Positions 1 to 9,925 of a stretch of 64,000 bases of DNA are shown piece by piece; within the stretch, counting starts at the first letter, position 1; each line of letters starts with the position of its first letter. The DNA comes from Isoetes taiwanensis (Eukaryota; Streptophyta; Lycopodiopsida; Isoetales; Isoetaceae). The stretch covers positions 5,758,829 through 5,822,828 of the forward strand of contig JAJEKV010000041.1 in NCBI GenBank assembly GCA_021234155.1, given 5' to 3'. Both the position numbers and the translations under genes were made by a program. The notes below the pieces were generated by a model. That model saw only the letters and a list, made by a program, of their open reading frames with translations. It did not search any database and was not told the origin of the DNA.

Positions 1-204
1 TATGGCAGTCGAATGTACACAGACCAAATCCACGTGATTTCTTGACCCTGACAAAATAGAACACATGGAAAATATCCATTAAGTCTTAAGAAAATAAAAG
101 ATAAGAACACGCACCGCAGGCGAGCGACCACCTAAAAGAGCAACAAATCGTAAGCATCCGTGAGACTTTAGTATAAAAACCTAAATAGTGGAAGAAAGAA
201 AAAA

Positions 205-395
205 TAGCATCACCCAACGGATGGAAAATATACATAGTATAATCCAGCAGTGAAAATATATATAGCATCACAAAATGGGTGAAAAATGAAATAGCATCAC
301 CCAAGGGGTGGAAAAATAGCATCACCCAGTGGTTGAAAAATAAAACAGCATCACCCAACAGGTGAAAAAATAATAGCGTTATCCAACAAGTGGCG
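205..395. repeat. Degenerate minisatellite (~26-32 bp unit)
   Basis: About six imperfect copies of a unit reading roughly ATAGCATCACCCAAYGGGTG followed by an A-rich tail. Unit length varies with the A-run. The ORF across it is a by-product of the repeat. Confidence 0.7.
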
Positions 396-429
396 ATAAC
401 AATCACAACAACCCCAAATTTTGCTCAAT

Positions 430-770
430 GTGTAGTTTTTTGTTGTTGTTTCTGCAAAAAAACAATATTTAAAGACCCACCCATAGTATTGTTCCGAAAA
501 TGCTAGAAACAACGTGTAGTTTTTTAATAAAAAGTCTATGCATAGAAAATTGATAGTTCTGTTAATAAAATTCAATGCGTTGTTTTTTTGTGTTGTTTTT
601 GCTAAAAATAACGTATGGTTTAACAGAATATCCACATGTGGTCTTTTTAAGTAGTAGTTGTTTTTAAGTATTGTTTTTACTAAAAATATATGTGGCTTAA
701 TAGAATATCCACGTGGATAGTAGTTGTTTTCAAGTGTTGTTTTAACTAAATAATAACATGTGGTGAGAAG
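430..770. repeat. AT-rich diverged tandem repeat
   Basis: Roughly 65-80 bp modules containing GTTGTTTTTRMTAAAAATA and AATATCCACRTGTGG recur three to four times. T-rich GTTGTTTTT modules of the same style occur at 56456-57010, so this may be one dispersed family. No coding content is visible. Confidence 0.5.
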
Positions 771-1520
771 GAATGTTGCTGTGAGAAGATGCTGATAACT
801 GGCTAACTGAAAAGAAAGCACATATATAGTGCTCGTCCCTTCCTAGAATGACAATATGATGGCTCAGATTGATGCCATCCTAGTTTATCTTTTGGAAACC
901 AACCTGCATCATCGATTATTTAGCTAGCAACATAGTCTTAAATAGAATGTGAGACTGCAATAACGTCAGTTATTATTTAATTAAAGCATCTGCATAAATT
1001 TAATTGGATGCTCCACATAATTACACAACCAAATTATTCAGATATTTTACTAAACAAGATGATCTTAGATATCAAACTTTGAAAGAATTTAGGTAAATCT
1101 GATTGCATGGTTGCAGTTGGATCAAAATCCATAGCACCCTCATCTCGAGTTTCATGAAATCCATCTTAGCTATGTAACATCCTGTATGTTGTTTGCTAAG
1201 AAAAGAAACATGTATGATATCTTACATGCTCTAAGGACTATTTGATGGGCAAGAAAATATAGGCCATGAGGCCAGATTAAGGCCCAATATATCGACTCAT
1301 ATTTGGGACGCAGAATTTTTTCACCTCTAGATTTGATGGCATCTTTTTCAAATCCAAAATAGTAAAGCATTTATCTGGTCGAAAAATCATTTACTTGGCT
1401 GCAAATGAATGCTCTAACAACTTTAGCATTTATAACATAATACATTCAACAAATCATCTTGCCTTACATGCATGCCATATCATAACACCTTGCAACATTA
1501 GCATCCTATCACATTATCCT
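771..1520. other. Intergenic, nothing recognised
   Basis: AT-rich unique-looking sequence. Short ORFs here show no domain, compositional signal or splice-compatible structure. Confidence 0.5.
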
Positions 1521-1700
1521 ACAACACATCTACCATATGCATCATATATTACATCATTTTGCAACACAACTGCCATGCATTATAATCCAGCAACACATCT
1601 ACCATATGCATCATATATTACATCATCAGGCAACACATCTGCCATGCATCATATATCACATCATCATGCACCACATCTATCACATGAATTATATTGATAT
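1521..1700. repeat. 69-bp tandem repeat with ~34-bp subunits
   Basis: The string CAACACATCTACCATATGCA recurs at 1521 and again 69 bp later, followed by a further degenerate copy. Each unit is made of two related CA-rich halves (caacacatctaccatatg and caacacaactgccatg types). Confidence 0.75.
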
Positions 1701-1897
1701 CTCATCAAATGCATCAAAGGTAGTCCCATCATATTTCTCACCATCTGCAACCTGTAACACATGATAACAGACCTAGAAAAGTACAACAACCACTGCAACA
1801 TATCTCAGCAATTTGGAGCAACTACAATCATTTCTGTAGTATCAAATAATCATGTTTCCGATCATACCTTTTATATATCAGATCATATCTTTTATTG

Positions 1898-2075
1898 TGT
1901 ATGTGCAATTTAATATAGATTATTTCATGCCATACACTGTGTTGTATTTTGCGTAACCCAACTCCTCAACTTGTATTTTGTGTAAACCCAACTCTTCAAC
2001 ATATGTATGTGCAATTTAATCCCGATTATTTCATGCCATATACCATGTCTTTTGTGTAAACCCAACTCTCAACAT
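1898..2075. repeat. ~106-bp direct repeat
   Basis: ATGTGCAATTTAAT, ATTATTTCATGCCATA and TGTGTAAACCCAACTC occur in the same order twice, about 106 bp apart, with substitutions between copies. Confidence 0.6.
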
Positions 2076-2081
2076 TTTTCC

Positions 2082-2340
2082 AGAGTGAAGAAAAAGAAGC
2101 AGAGTGAAGAAAAAGAAGCAATTTTCATGTCATGCCACTTGCAGCATGATATATGGTGCACACACCACTCTAACATTGCTTAGTTGTGTAACTGTTGGAT
2201 GTAGGATTAAGCAATTTTCATGTCATGCCACTTGCAGCATGATATATGGTGCACACACCACTCTAACATTGCTTAGTTGTGTAACTGTTGGATGTAGGAT
2301 TTATGATGCACACACCACTCTAACATTGCTTACTGTCGTA
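2082..2340. repeat. 19-bp duplication followed by a 92-bp tandem duplication
   Basis: AGAGTGAAGAAAAAGAAGC is duplicated head to tail at 2082-2120. A 92-bp unit beginning GCAATTTTCATGTCATGCC at 2119 is then repeated almost perfectly from 2211, and a third partial copy runs to about 2340. The 111-codon ORF across it reflects the repeat. Confidence 0.85.
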
Positions 2341-2344
2341 ATTC

Positions 2345-2460
2345 TTGGATCTTGCCCTCAACCACCTTACATTGAATGCGAATCTGGGCAGCCTCGAACT
2401 CGAGACATATTTATTCTTGAACTAATGTGTTACCACTAGACCAGGCCATAGCCGACCATT
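2345..2460 (-). mobile_element. tRNA-derived SINE-like element
   Basis: On the minus strand, a Pol III A-box-like TGGTCTAGTGG (2433-2443) is followed about 43 nt later by a B-box-like GAGTTCGAGGC (2391-2401). That is the spacing of an internal tRNA promoter. No complete tRNA cloverleaf or anticodon stem is evident, so this is more likely a SINE head than a tRNA gene. Element boundaries are not defined. Confidence 0.5.
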
Positions 2461-2713
2461 GCCCCAAGTGTTTCAAAAATAGATTTTATATATTAAACCT
2501 CCAGCATGGTTAAATAAAGTAGAAGGACCTTTAACTAGAACCATTCTTTTAGGACAGGCTAGCACATTCTGTATCTATAGGTTTATGCCAACAACTTACT
2601 CAGTGATATCAACATCAAGTTAGCAAGTTCAATGCCAAATTTTGCATAATACATCTTGCTCATAAGTGTGTAGACTCAAGTTCAAAACCTGCCAGCATTA
2701 TTGTTACACTAGC

Positions 2714-2858
2714 AGACCTTTTGCTCCCAAGCTTAGGGGAGATGGAACACGTCAAATGCATTCTTTAAAATGCTCCTGGCCACTAATGATAGCCCATGGC
2801 ATCCAAGACAACACCAAACCTTTTGTTCTCAAGCTTAGGGAAGCTGGAACTCGCTTGA
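2714..2858. repeat. Short direct repeat, ~100 bp apart
   Basis: A ~42-bp segment containing CCTTTTGYTCYCAAGCTTAGG is present at about 2715-2757 and again at 2815-2857. Confidence 0.6.
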
Positions 2859-2868
2859 GCATAATCTT

Positions 2869-2879
2869 AATATTATTAT

Positions 2880-2931
<52 letters not shown>

Positions 2932-2933
2932 AC

Positions 2934-2973
<40 letters not shown>

Positions 2974-2974
2974 T
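2869..2974. repeat. (TAA)n microsatellite
   Basis: An almost uninterrupted ATT/TAA trinucleotide run of about 105 bp, broken by a short TATATA and one TACTACTAA interruption. The poly-Ile ORF here is an artefact. Confidence 0.95.
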
Positions 2975-3562
2975 AAATAGCAATAAGCATACTTGGGGCT
3001 AAAGAAGTGATGTATTGAAGAGGAAAAAAGATAAAATGTCTCTGAAATGAAAGGAAATGGATTAGAAATGAAGAAAATAATGCATGTTTGTGTAAACTTA
3101 TGCCTTACCAGGTAAAATTGGCAAGATGACAGGTAGTCGCATAATCGAGCTGAAACATGGCATTACATTGGTTTTTACCCCTTAAAGAGTCTTGACCATA
3201 ATCCAAGAGGTAGTACAATTACGCTCTCTTGTTAGAACAATTATATATTATGTGTATCAAGCAACTACACTCTATGCTTTGTCATGTATATGTGCACATG
3301 GACTAACATTGCTATCTCACATGATCCATATGCAATCAACACCATACAGAGCAGCGATAGTTACTTTTTGGTCACACTAGAATTTGAAAATTTAATACCC
3401 AAATCCAAAAGCCATAACAAAGGAGACAAAAGTTTCACGCCAATCATCAACTATGGCTTCGTTGTTCATTCCTCTAGGACAGTTAAGAAGCACCACATCA
3501 TTTATAAAATCTTATGGCATCTTGCATATTGACATGAGAAGACGGTAAAGGGTAAAAGGTGA
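2975..3562. other. Intergenic, nothing recognised
   Basis: AT-rich sequence between the microsatellite and the copia target site. No gene, hairpin or repeat was identified. Confidence 0.5.
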
Positions 3563-3567
3563 GGTGG

Positions 3568-3877
3568 TGTCAAGGTTGCACCAAGAAAGGGAGAGAAGGG
3601 GATGCACACCAATATCCGAGAGCGCAAGCTCCCAAAACAAAAGCAAAATGGAATTGTCTTTAACGTATGTGAGAATACAAGATATACAAAGGGCAGGCAA
3701 TATTAATTGCTCCCGTCACCAACCACTCCTAATTATGCCGCAGCTAATTATGACAAGTGGTGGGCCGTTGCTAGACTCTGATAAGGTGCTTAGTGCTGTA
3801 AGTGCTATAAGTGTTGTAAGTGCTGATACATCACGTCTAGCAGCAAGATGGTGATCTCGATATCATATATCTCGACA
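3568..3877 (-). repeat. Copia 3' LTR
   Basis: 310 bp, TG...CA termini on the plus strand (TGTCAAGG...CTCGACA). It matches 8164-8473 except at four positions: an A/T-context base near the left end, two in the AGTGYTATAAGTGYTG stretch and one near the right end. Confidence 0.97.
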
Positions 3878-3886
3878 CTGCTCCTT
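3878..3886 (-). other. Candidate polypurine tract
   Basis: On the coding strand AAGGAGCAG abuts the 3' LTR, the expected place for plus-strand priming. It is short and interrupted by one C, so the call rests mainly on position. Confidence 0.5.
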
Positions 3887-3910
3887 GATGAGAGGTCACC
3901 ATCTCCACGC

Positions 3911-6900
3911 TCAACCTCCTCCTCCTGGAGATGAGATCTGGAATCTATCAAGACCAATACCAAGTCGATGTCGCTCAAAGAGCTCTCGAGCCAAAGGCTT
4001 AGTCAAGAGATCTGCAGTATTGTCCCGTGTAGGAACATGCTCAATCTGAACCTGTTTATCAGCCACAAGGTCCATTACAAAATGATAATGCTTGGGAACA
4101 TGCTTAGATTTTGGATGTCGAACTTCAGAGGAGCACCAATCAATGCCACCTTTGTTATCCATGAGCATCCTTGCTGGTCCAGGAGTGCATTGCCCAATGC
4201 CGGCAAGAAAGTCCTTGAAACTAATGATCTCACGGGCTGCTGTAGATGCTGCAACATACTCCGCTTCAGTGGATGAGAGAGATACATGCCCTTGTTTCTT
4301 GCTGATCCAAGCAATGGCAGCATTGGCAAGCAGAAAACAAATGCCGGATGTGGACCTGGAGTTGTCTATCACATCGCTAAGTGAGGAATCACTATATGTC
4401 AGCAATGAAAAAGCATCACTAGTGCTGCAATATGTAAGGCCATAATTAGCAGTGCCCTTTAAGTAGCGGAGAATGTGCTTGGCCATTTCCCAATGCTTAT
4501 GACCTGGATCTGCTGAAAATTGGCTGAGAGCTATAACAGCAAATGCAATATCGGGTCTGGTGCAAACCATGCAATACATGAGGCTGCCAATCAATTGCCG
4601 AAATGGAACTTTTGCCATAGAAAGACGTTCAAAGATCGATTGTGGACAATCTTTCTTAGTGAGAAGAGTACCTGGAGTCATAGGAACTTTAGATGGATTG
4701 CAATCAGCCATGCCAAAGCGCTCAAGCATTTCTTCAATGTACTTCTTTTGAGAGATATGAAGAATCCCATTTTTCCGGTCTCTTGCAATTTGCAAACCCA
4801 AACAATAGCGAGCTTCACCCAAGTCTACCATTGGAAACTTAGCAGCAAGCTTTGTCTTGAATTCAGCAATGTGCTCATTATTATTGCCTATGAGCAAGGA
4901 ATCATCCACATACAAAGCAATGATGAGTAAGAACTTGCCTTGACGACGGATGTAGACATTAGAATCAGCCTCAATAGGCTGGAATCCTTGGTCTTTGAAG
5001 AAAGAATCTATGGTCTTGTACCAAGCACGTGATGCTTGCTTTAACCCATAAAGTGCCTTCGTCAATTTGCATACTAAATGCTCAGCACCAGCTTTGACAT
5101 AACCCTGAGGTTGCTTCATATATATTTCTTCATCAAGTTTGCCATTAAGAAATGTTGTTTTGACATCTGTTTGATGAACCTCAAGATTATAATGAGCAGC
5201 ATATGCAAGAAGAATGCGAATGCTCATCATTTTGACCACTGGAGAAAATGTTTCCAAGTAATCAATGCCATATTGCTGGCTGAAACCTTTGCAACAACCA
5301 GCTTTGTAGCTGCTGATGGTGCCATCGGGATGGAGCTTGCATTTGTAGACCCATTTGTTACCAACAACCTTCCTATCATGAGGAAGAGGAACCAAATCCC
5401 AAGTGCCATTTTGAACAATAGAATCCATTTCGTGGTCCATTGCCTGCTGCCAATGAGGTGCAGCAGCACATGAAATAGCTTCACGATAGCTGGTGGGTTC
5501 ACTGATAATAGCAACACCACAAAACTCCATAATGTTGGGCATAATTTCAGCATAGAAAGCAAACCTTTGAGGAGGAAAACGTTTCCTTTTACCTCGACCA
5601 AGTTCTTCTTCAACTCCTCCTTGATCAAGATGATCAAAATCACCTCCTGGATCAGATGGGTCAAGATCTCCTCCTTGATTGGATGTGTCAAGATCTGCAT
5701 CGTGATCAGGAAACAGGGGTGCTGGAAGCACTGCAGGTGCTGGGACTGCTGCAGGTGCTGGAATATCAGAAAATGAGTCCGATGGATTGGAAGCTATGGC
5801 GTCATCTGTTATCCATGCAGAGATATCAAGAAATTCCACATTAGAAGTTTTTGAACCTTGCTGAAATGCCGAAACATCTTCATGGAAAATAACATCCCGA
5901 CTAACACAAAGCTTCTTGGTATCCGGATCAATCAGCCTATAACCATGCTTGCACTGGTCCGAGAAACCTACAAAGATCATTTTCAGGCTGGTATGCTCAA
6001 GTTTCTTACGATTAGCTTTGGGAATAAGCAAAAAGGCAGCACATCCAAAGACACGCAAGTGAGACAAATTTGGCTTTATGCCAGTGAAAGCTTGTTCAGG
6101 AGTCTGATTTTTCACAGCAATAGTGGGCAATCTATTGAGAAGGTAAACTGAAAACCTTACTGCTTCAGCCCAAAATTGAATGGGTGCTGAGGATTGAGCG
6201 AGCAAGCAACGTGCCATGTCAACAATGCTGCGATTCTTCCGTTCAGCAACGCCATTATGTTGTGGAGTATGAGGCTCGGTAAATTGGCGCTCAATACCAT
6301 GATCAGCACAAAAATGATTGAATGCTTGACTGGTAAATTCTCCACCATTATCAGATCTGAGCTTCTTAATCTGATGGGCTACTTGATTCTCAACAAGCGC
6401 TTTCCATTCTTGGAAATGGGCAAATGCATCAGATTTCCGCTTCAAGAAATAGACCCATGTTTTCCTGCTCAAATCATCAATGAATGTCAGAAAATAATAA
6501 GCACCCGAGAGAGAAGGAACATGAGTTGGACCACAAAGATCCGTGTGTACTAGTTCAAGAAGAGCAGTAGCACGAGATCCAATGAGAGTAAAGGATCTGC
6601 GGTGCTGTTTGCCTAATGCACAAGCCTCGCAACTTGCAAGAGTAGGGTGCTGATGAAGATCAAAACCGTCTACAAGTTGAGGCAGCTGATTGATTGCTTT
6701 AAGACTGATGTGTCCAAGCCTCTTATGCCACAGATCACAGGTACCATTACCAGCAGCTACAAGAACAACTTGGTCAGCATATTCTTGGCCCAAATGGTAG
6801 AGATTACCCGTACGAATAGCACGAGCAAGGCTCTTTCCTGTAACTTTGCTGCGAACAATGCAGTCGTCACTATCAAAGATAACTCTTGTGCTCATATCAG

Positions 6901-8113
6901 TAAGACGTGCAACAGAAATCAGATCTTTACGCAAAGTAGGAGCATACATTACCCCTTTTAGAGTGAAATTACCAAGACTTGTGGGTACTTGAATGTCACC
7001 CATTCTGCAGATTTGATGCTCACTATTGTCGCCGATTTGAACAATGTGATTGGAAGAGGTAGGTCTGAAACTTTCAAACCAATCTTTGTGCCAACTAATA
7101 TGAGCTGTAGCACCAGAATCCATGATGAATTTGATAGAGCGAGGGGCTGCCACTTGTTTACAAAGATAGACATAATCCGGGTTGCAGGGAACCACATTGG
7201 CTACGCTCACTTCTTCAACAATTTGGGCCACATTGGCTGAAGCTTTGTTTGTCTCCAAAGCTTTCAGTTTGTGCTCAAGATCCTTCATCTTCTTTCTACA
7301 TTCTGCTGCGGTATGATTGCCTTTCTTGCAATAGTCACAGACCTGCTGTTTGGATGCCGTGCCTTTGCTGTCAGCACCCTTGAAGGCATTGCTGCTACTG
7401 TTATTCTTCTTTTTCTTAGCTTTTTCATTCCCTTTTGCGTAGGATTTAGGCTCAGAATGACCTGCAAAGAAAGCATTGTGCTCGTCTTTGATAATCCCAG
7501 CATCCTTCCTCATCATGGTCTCCTCCTTGACGGAAGTGATTGCACGATTGAGATCCATGTCGGCAATTTGCATGAGATTGCTGCACAAAGCATGGAAAGA
7601 ATTGGGTAAGGATCTAAGAAAGAAGAATAATTGCAATGAAGGAGAGATCTTATTCTCTTCTCCAGAGGCTTCAATCTGCCGAAAGGTGTTCTTCATGCAG
7701 TCTGCGAATTTGTCAAGACTCTCGGTCTCTTCCCAGCGCATATTCACCACTTCAGCATACAAATGCCCAATTTGTGTATGGGTCTTCTTTTCATGCTCTT
7801 GGATGAGAGCATTCCATAAATCATGGCTATTCTCCTTCTGAACCTCATCAAGAAGAGATTCAGCAACAGAAAGCCCAATCGTAGCCATAGCCTTGTCATC
7901 CCGGCGTTGCCAAGCATCAAGAACAGATTTATTCTTGCCATTCGATGCAAGCTCAGGTGTTGGTTCTTGGCCACTAACAATTCCCCAAACTCCTTCAGCC
8001 TTAAGAATGAGAGTCATTCTTCTCTTCCATTGCTGGAAACCTGTGCCATCGAAGATTTGAATCACACGACCGCCAAGGAAGGTAATCTGGTTGTAGCTTG
8101 CATCCTTCTCCAT
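3911..8113 (-). CDS. Ty1/copia Gag-Pol polyprotein
   Basis: An uninterrupted 1400-aa polyprotein that makes the particle, protease, integrase, reverse transcriptase and RNase H for copy-and-paste transposition. Domains in order: UBN2-type Gag (about 15-220); zinc knuckle C259-C262-H267-C272; aspartic protease with D332-S-G-A; integrase zinc domain H463/H468/C495/C498; DDE core D525, D588, E624; acidic proline-rich linker (about 770-840); RT with YVDD at 1068-1071; RNase H with D1242, E1283 and D1319. The PR-INT-RT-RH order defines copia. One oddity is at about 938-942: the conserved basic stretch after 'YKA' is replaced by G-C-C and is one codon shorter than usual. That could impair RT although the frame is intact. 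The start ATG lies just downstream of the primer site. Confidence 0.95.
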   Translation of the reverse strand: MEKDASYNQITFLGGRVIQIFDGTGFQQWKRRMTLILKAEGVWGIVSGQEPTPELASNGKNKSVLDAWQRRDDKAMATIGLSVAESLLDEVQKENSHDLWNALIQEHEKKTHTQIGHLYAEVVNMRWEETESLDKFADCMKNTFRQIEASGEENKISPSLQLFFFLRSLPNSFHALCSNLMQIADMDLNRAITSVKEETMMRKDAGIIKDEHNAFFAGHSEPKSYAKGNEKAKKKKNNSSSNAFKGADSKGTASKQQVCDYCKKGNHTAAECRKKMKDLEHKLKALETNKASANVAQIVEEVSVANVVPCNPDYVYLCKQVAAPRSIKFIMDSGATAHISWHKDWFESFRPTSSNHIVQIGDNSEHQICRMGDIQVPTSLGNFTLKGVMYAPTLRKDLISVARLTDMSTRVIFDSDDCIVRSKVTGKSLARAIRTGNLYHLGQEYADQVVLVAAGNGTCDLWHKRLGHISLKAINQLPQLVDGFDLHQHPTLASCEACALGKQHRRSFTLIGSRATALLELVHTDLCGPTHVPSLSGAYYFLTFIDDLSRKTWVYFLKRKSDAFAHFQEWKALVENQVAHQIKKLRSDNGGEFTSQAFNHFCADHGIERQFTEPHTPQHNGVAERKNRSIVDMARCLLAQSSAPIQFWAEAVRFSVYLLNRLPTIAVKNQTPEQAFTGIKPNLSHLRVFGCAAFLLIPKANRKKLEHTSLKMIFVGFSDQCKHGYRLIDPDTKKLCVSRDVIFHEDVSAFQQGSKTSNVEFLDISAWITDDAIASNPSDSFSDIPAPAAVPAPAVLPAPLFPDHDADLDTSNQGGDLDPSDPGGDFDHLDQGGVEEELGRGKRKRFPPQRFAFYAEIMPNIMEFCGVAIISEPTSYREAISCAAAPHWQQAMDHEMDSIVQNGTWDLVPLPHDRKVVGNKWVYKCKLHPDGTISSYKAGCCKGFSQQYGIDYLETFSPVVKMMSIRILLAYAAHYNLEVHQTDVKTTFLNGKLDEEIYMKQPQGYVKAGAEHLVCKLTKALYGLKQASRAWYKTIDSFFKDQGFQPIEADSNVYIRRQGKFLLIIALYVDDSLLIGNNNEHIAEFKTKLAAKFPMVDLGEARYCLGLQIARDRKNGILHISQKKYIEEMLERFGMADCNPSKVPMTPGTLLTKKDCPQSIFERLSMAKVPFRQLIGSLMYCMVCTRPDIAFAVIALSQFSADPGHKHWEMAKHILRYLKGTANYGLTYCSTSDAFSLLTYSDSSLSDVIDNSRSTSGICFLLANAAIAWISKKQGHVSLSSTEAEYVAASTAAREIISFKDFLAGIGQCTPGPARMLMDNKGGIDWCSSEVRHPKSKHVPKHYHFVMDLVADKQVQIEHVPTRDNTADLLTKPLARELFERHRLGIGLDRFQISSPGGGG

Positions 8114-8151
8114 TGCTGTGTTGATCTTGAATCAATCTCAGCACACCTAGT

Positions 8152-8163
8152 GCTCTGATACCA
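8152..8163 (-). other. Copia primer-binding site (initiator tRNA-Met)
   Basis: Directly inside the 5' LTR the coding strand reads TGGTATCAGAGC. This is the standard copia primer-binding site, complementary to the 3' end of initiator tRNA-Met. Confidence 0.93.
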
Positions 8164-8473
8164 TGTCAAGGTTGCACCAAGAAAGGGAGAGAATGGGATG
8201 CACACCAATATCCGAGAGCGCAAGCTCCCAAAACAAAAGCAAAATGGAATTGTCTTTAACGTATGTGAGAATACAAGATATACAAAGGGCAGGCAATATT
8301 AATTGCTCCCGTCACCAACCACTCCTAATTATGCCGCAGCTAATTATGACAAGTGGTGGGCCGTTGCTAGACTCTGATAAGGTGCTTAGTGCTGTAAGTG
8401 TTATAAGTGCTGTAAGTGCTGATACATCACGTCTAGCAGCAAGATGGTGATCTCAATATCATATATCTCGACA
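8164..8473 (-). repeat. Copia 5' LTR
   Basis: 310-bp partner of 3568-3877. It carries the element's promoter by position, followed by the GGTGG duplication. Confidence 0.97.
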
Positions 8474-9261
8474 GGTGGTTCTTTGTGAGGGTGGAAATTG
8501 TTGTCGCTTGTATCACAACCTATATAAAGCAGTCTATTTTGTTCTTAAAAAATGGATGTCTAATATTTTTGGGTTGAGAAGAGGCCCACAGCTTGACACG
8601 TACATTATTTTTTGTTTTTCTAAATTCAAAAAAGGAAAATTCTTTACTTCCACATGTGTGATGTTCCGCGAAAACCGTTTTATCCTTGGGTCCAAAAAGT
8701 TATCTGGGGGTTGAAAGCACAACTATAAATATTTTTGATATGTTTCAGGAAAGCCAGCATCTGACGGAAAGCAGAACAGAATGAAGAGTGCATTGTTGAT
8801 GTTGATGCTATTAATTTTTGTGGGGAGTAGCAGAAGCAAATGCAATGCGTCCGATAAGCAGGTGCTGCTCAGTCTCAAATCCAAGCTGAGGAAGTTCAGC
8901 GCTGCATGGGGCACCTCTGACTGATGTACATGGTAGGGCATTACCTGCAACAGCGCAAGGCGCGTGATCAAAATCGATATGGAGTGGATTACCTCTACTC
9001 CCGGGGGGTTCACCTCTATGTAAAGGGGATATGGCATGTGCGTTCCAGGGGTCGGGAGAAACCCCTCCGTATACGGCTCTCCCCCCATAGAAACCCCTAT
9101 GTATACAGTCTGGTGTTTGTGAAAAATAATACCTGATTCCATACTTTTACGCCTAGTCCAATCCCCATTGACCCTACCCTTAACCTTATTTTTACGTCAG
9201 GATATCACTAATGTAGCCTACCCTCTACCTTATATTTACATTCAGCCTCCTAATTTTGCAG

Positions 9262-9505
9262 CGTGATTGTTAAAATGGGAGTATTATTAGGCACGGTTAT
9301 CATCCTAAGGCTGGAGAACCACATGCAGAGGTCCTAAAACTTGCAAATCTTAAGGTGCATGCATTAAGAGAAGCAGGAGATGATGTCAATGGTGCCACTG
9401 CCTATGTGAGCCTGGAACCTTGCAACCGTTATGGCAGAACACCTCCATGCAGCCAGGAGCTAGTGCAGACAAAGACTAAGCACGTTATGGCCTGGGTTAA
9501 AGCAC
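9262..9505 (+). pseudogene. Captured fragment of the riboflavin-pathway deaminase (PYRD/RibD-N type)
   Basis: The fragment begins just after a splice-acceptor-like TTTTGCAG (ends 9261). It encodes, across a one-base shift near 9295, 'VIVKMGV' then 'GYHPKAGEPHAEV...', then 'ATAYVSLEPCNRYGRTPPC'. The zinc-binding cytidine-deaminase-fold signatures H-A-E and P-C-x5-PPC are intact. In plants this domain deaminates diaminohydroxyribosylamino-pyrimidinone 5'-phosphate in plastid riboflavin synthesis. An extra ~8 residues sit between HAEV and HALREAG compared with the family as I remember it. There is no start, no C-terminal domain, and it lies inside a transposon, so it is a captured exon fragment. 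Confidence 0.85.
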
Positions 9506-9774
9506 TTCTTCTAAAATCGTTGCAGAGAGAACTAAGAATATAGACATGATGAAGTTTACCTTCATGTCTAGCCCATCTGCGAAAAAGAACAATATATTTA
9601 CATTGAAAAATGAATAACAAGATAGTAAGCAAGAACTTTAGCATATACTACAAGAACTTTTTATTGGATCAACAGTAATGAAAACCTAACCTATTATTGA
9701 CTGCAAAGATGGGCGGAGTAAAAAATGCAGAAACAAACCACTCCAAATCCCATGGTTGGTTGCACAATTGTTAA

Positions 9775-9925
9775 TAGTATTAAGAGAAGCATGAGGTGAT
9801 GCCAATGGTTCCACTGCATGCATGAACCTAAACACCCTACAACCATTATGGTAGAACACCTCCATGCAGCCGAGCGCAAATGCAAGCAAAGGTTAAGCGT
9901 GTTGTGGTTGGAATAGTCCATTAGT
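9775..9925 (+). pseudogene. Second, decayed copy of the same PYRD fragment
   Basis: ATTAAGAGAAGCA, GATGNCAATGGTNCCACTGC, ACAACCATTATGG and AGAACACCTCCATGCAGCC follow the same order as in the first fragment but with frameshifts and stops. The two copies differ at many sites. Either the deaminase sequence was duplicated inside the transposon long ago, or two events captured it. Confidence 0.7.

Larger units (their letters stand above)
3568..8473 (-). mobile_element. Complete Ty1/copia LTR retrotransposon
   Basis: A 4906-bp element bounded by 310-bp LTRs that start TG and end CA. It is flanked by the perfect 5-bp target-site duplication GGTGG (3563-3567 and 8474-8478). Coding strand is minus, so the 5' LTR is at the right. 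It has a primer-binding site, a single uninterrupted gag-pol ORF and a purine stretch before the 3' LTR. By hand I find four substitutions between the LTRs and no indels, so the insertion is recent. It lies about 300 bp upstream of the LRR pseudogene start. Confidence 0.97.

Noticed and set aside
2666-2980. ORF ending in a poly-isoleucine run
   Set aside because: Product of the (TAA)n microsatellite.
3968-8158. Plus-strand and off-frame ORFs across the copia element
   Set aside because: Shadows of the minus-strand polyprotein; no domains.
8921-8935. U-to-C RNA editing restoring the two LRR stop codons (TGA, TAG)
   Set aside because: Such editing is organellar; this is nuclear sequence with further frameshifts, so pseudogene decay is simpler.
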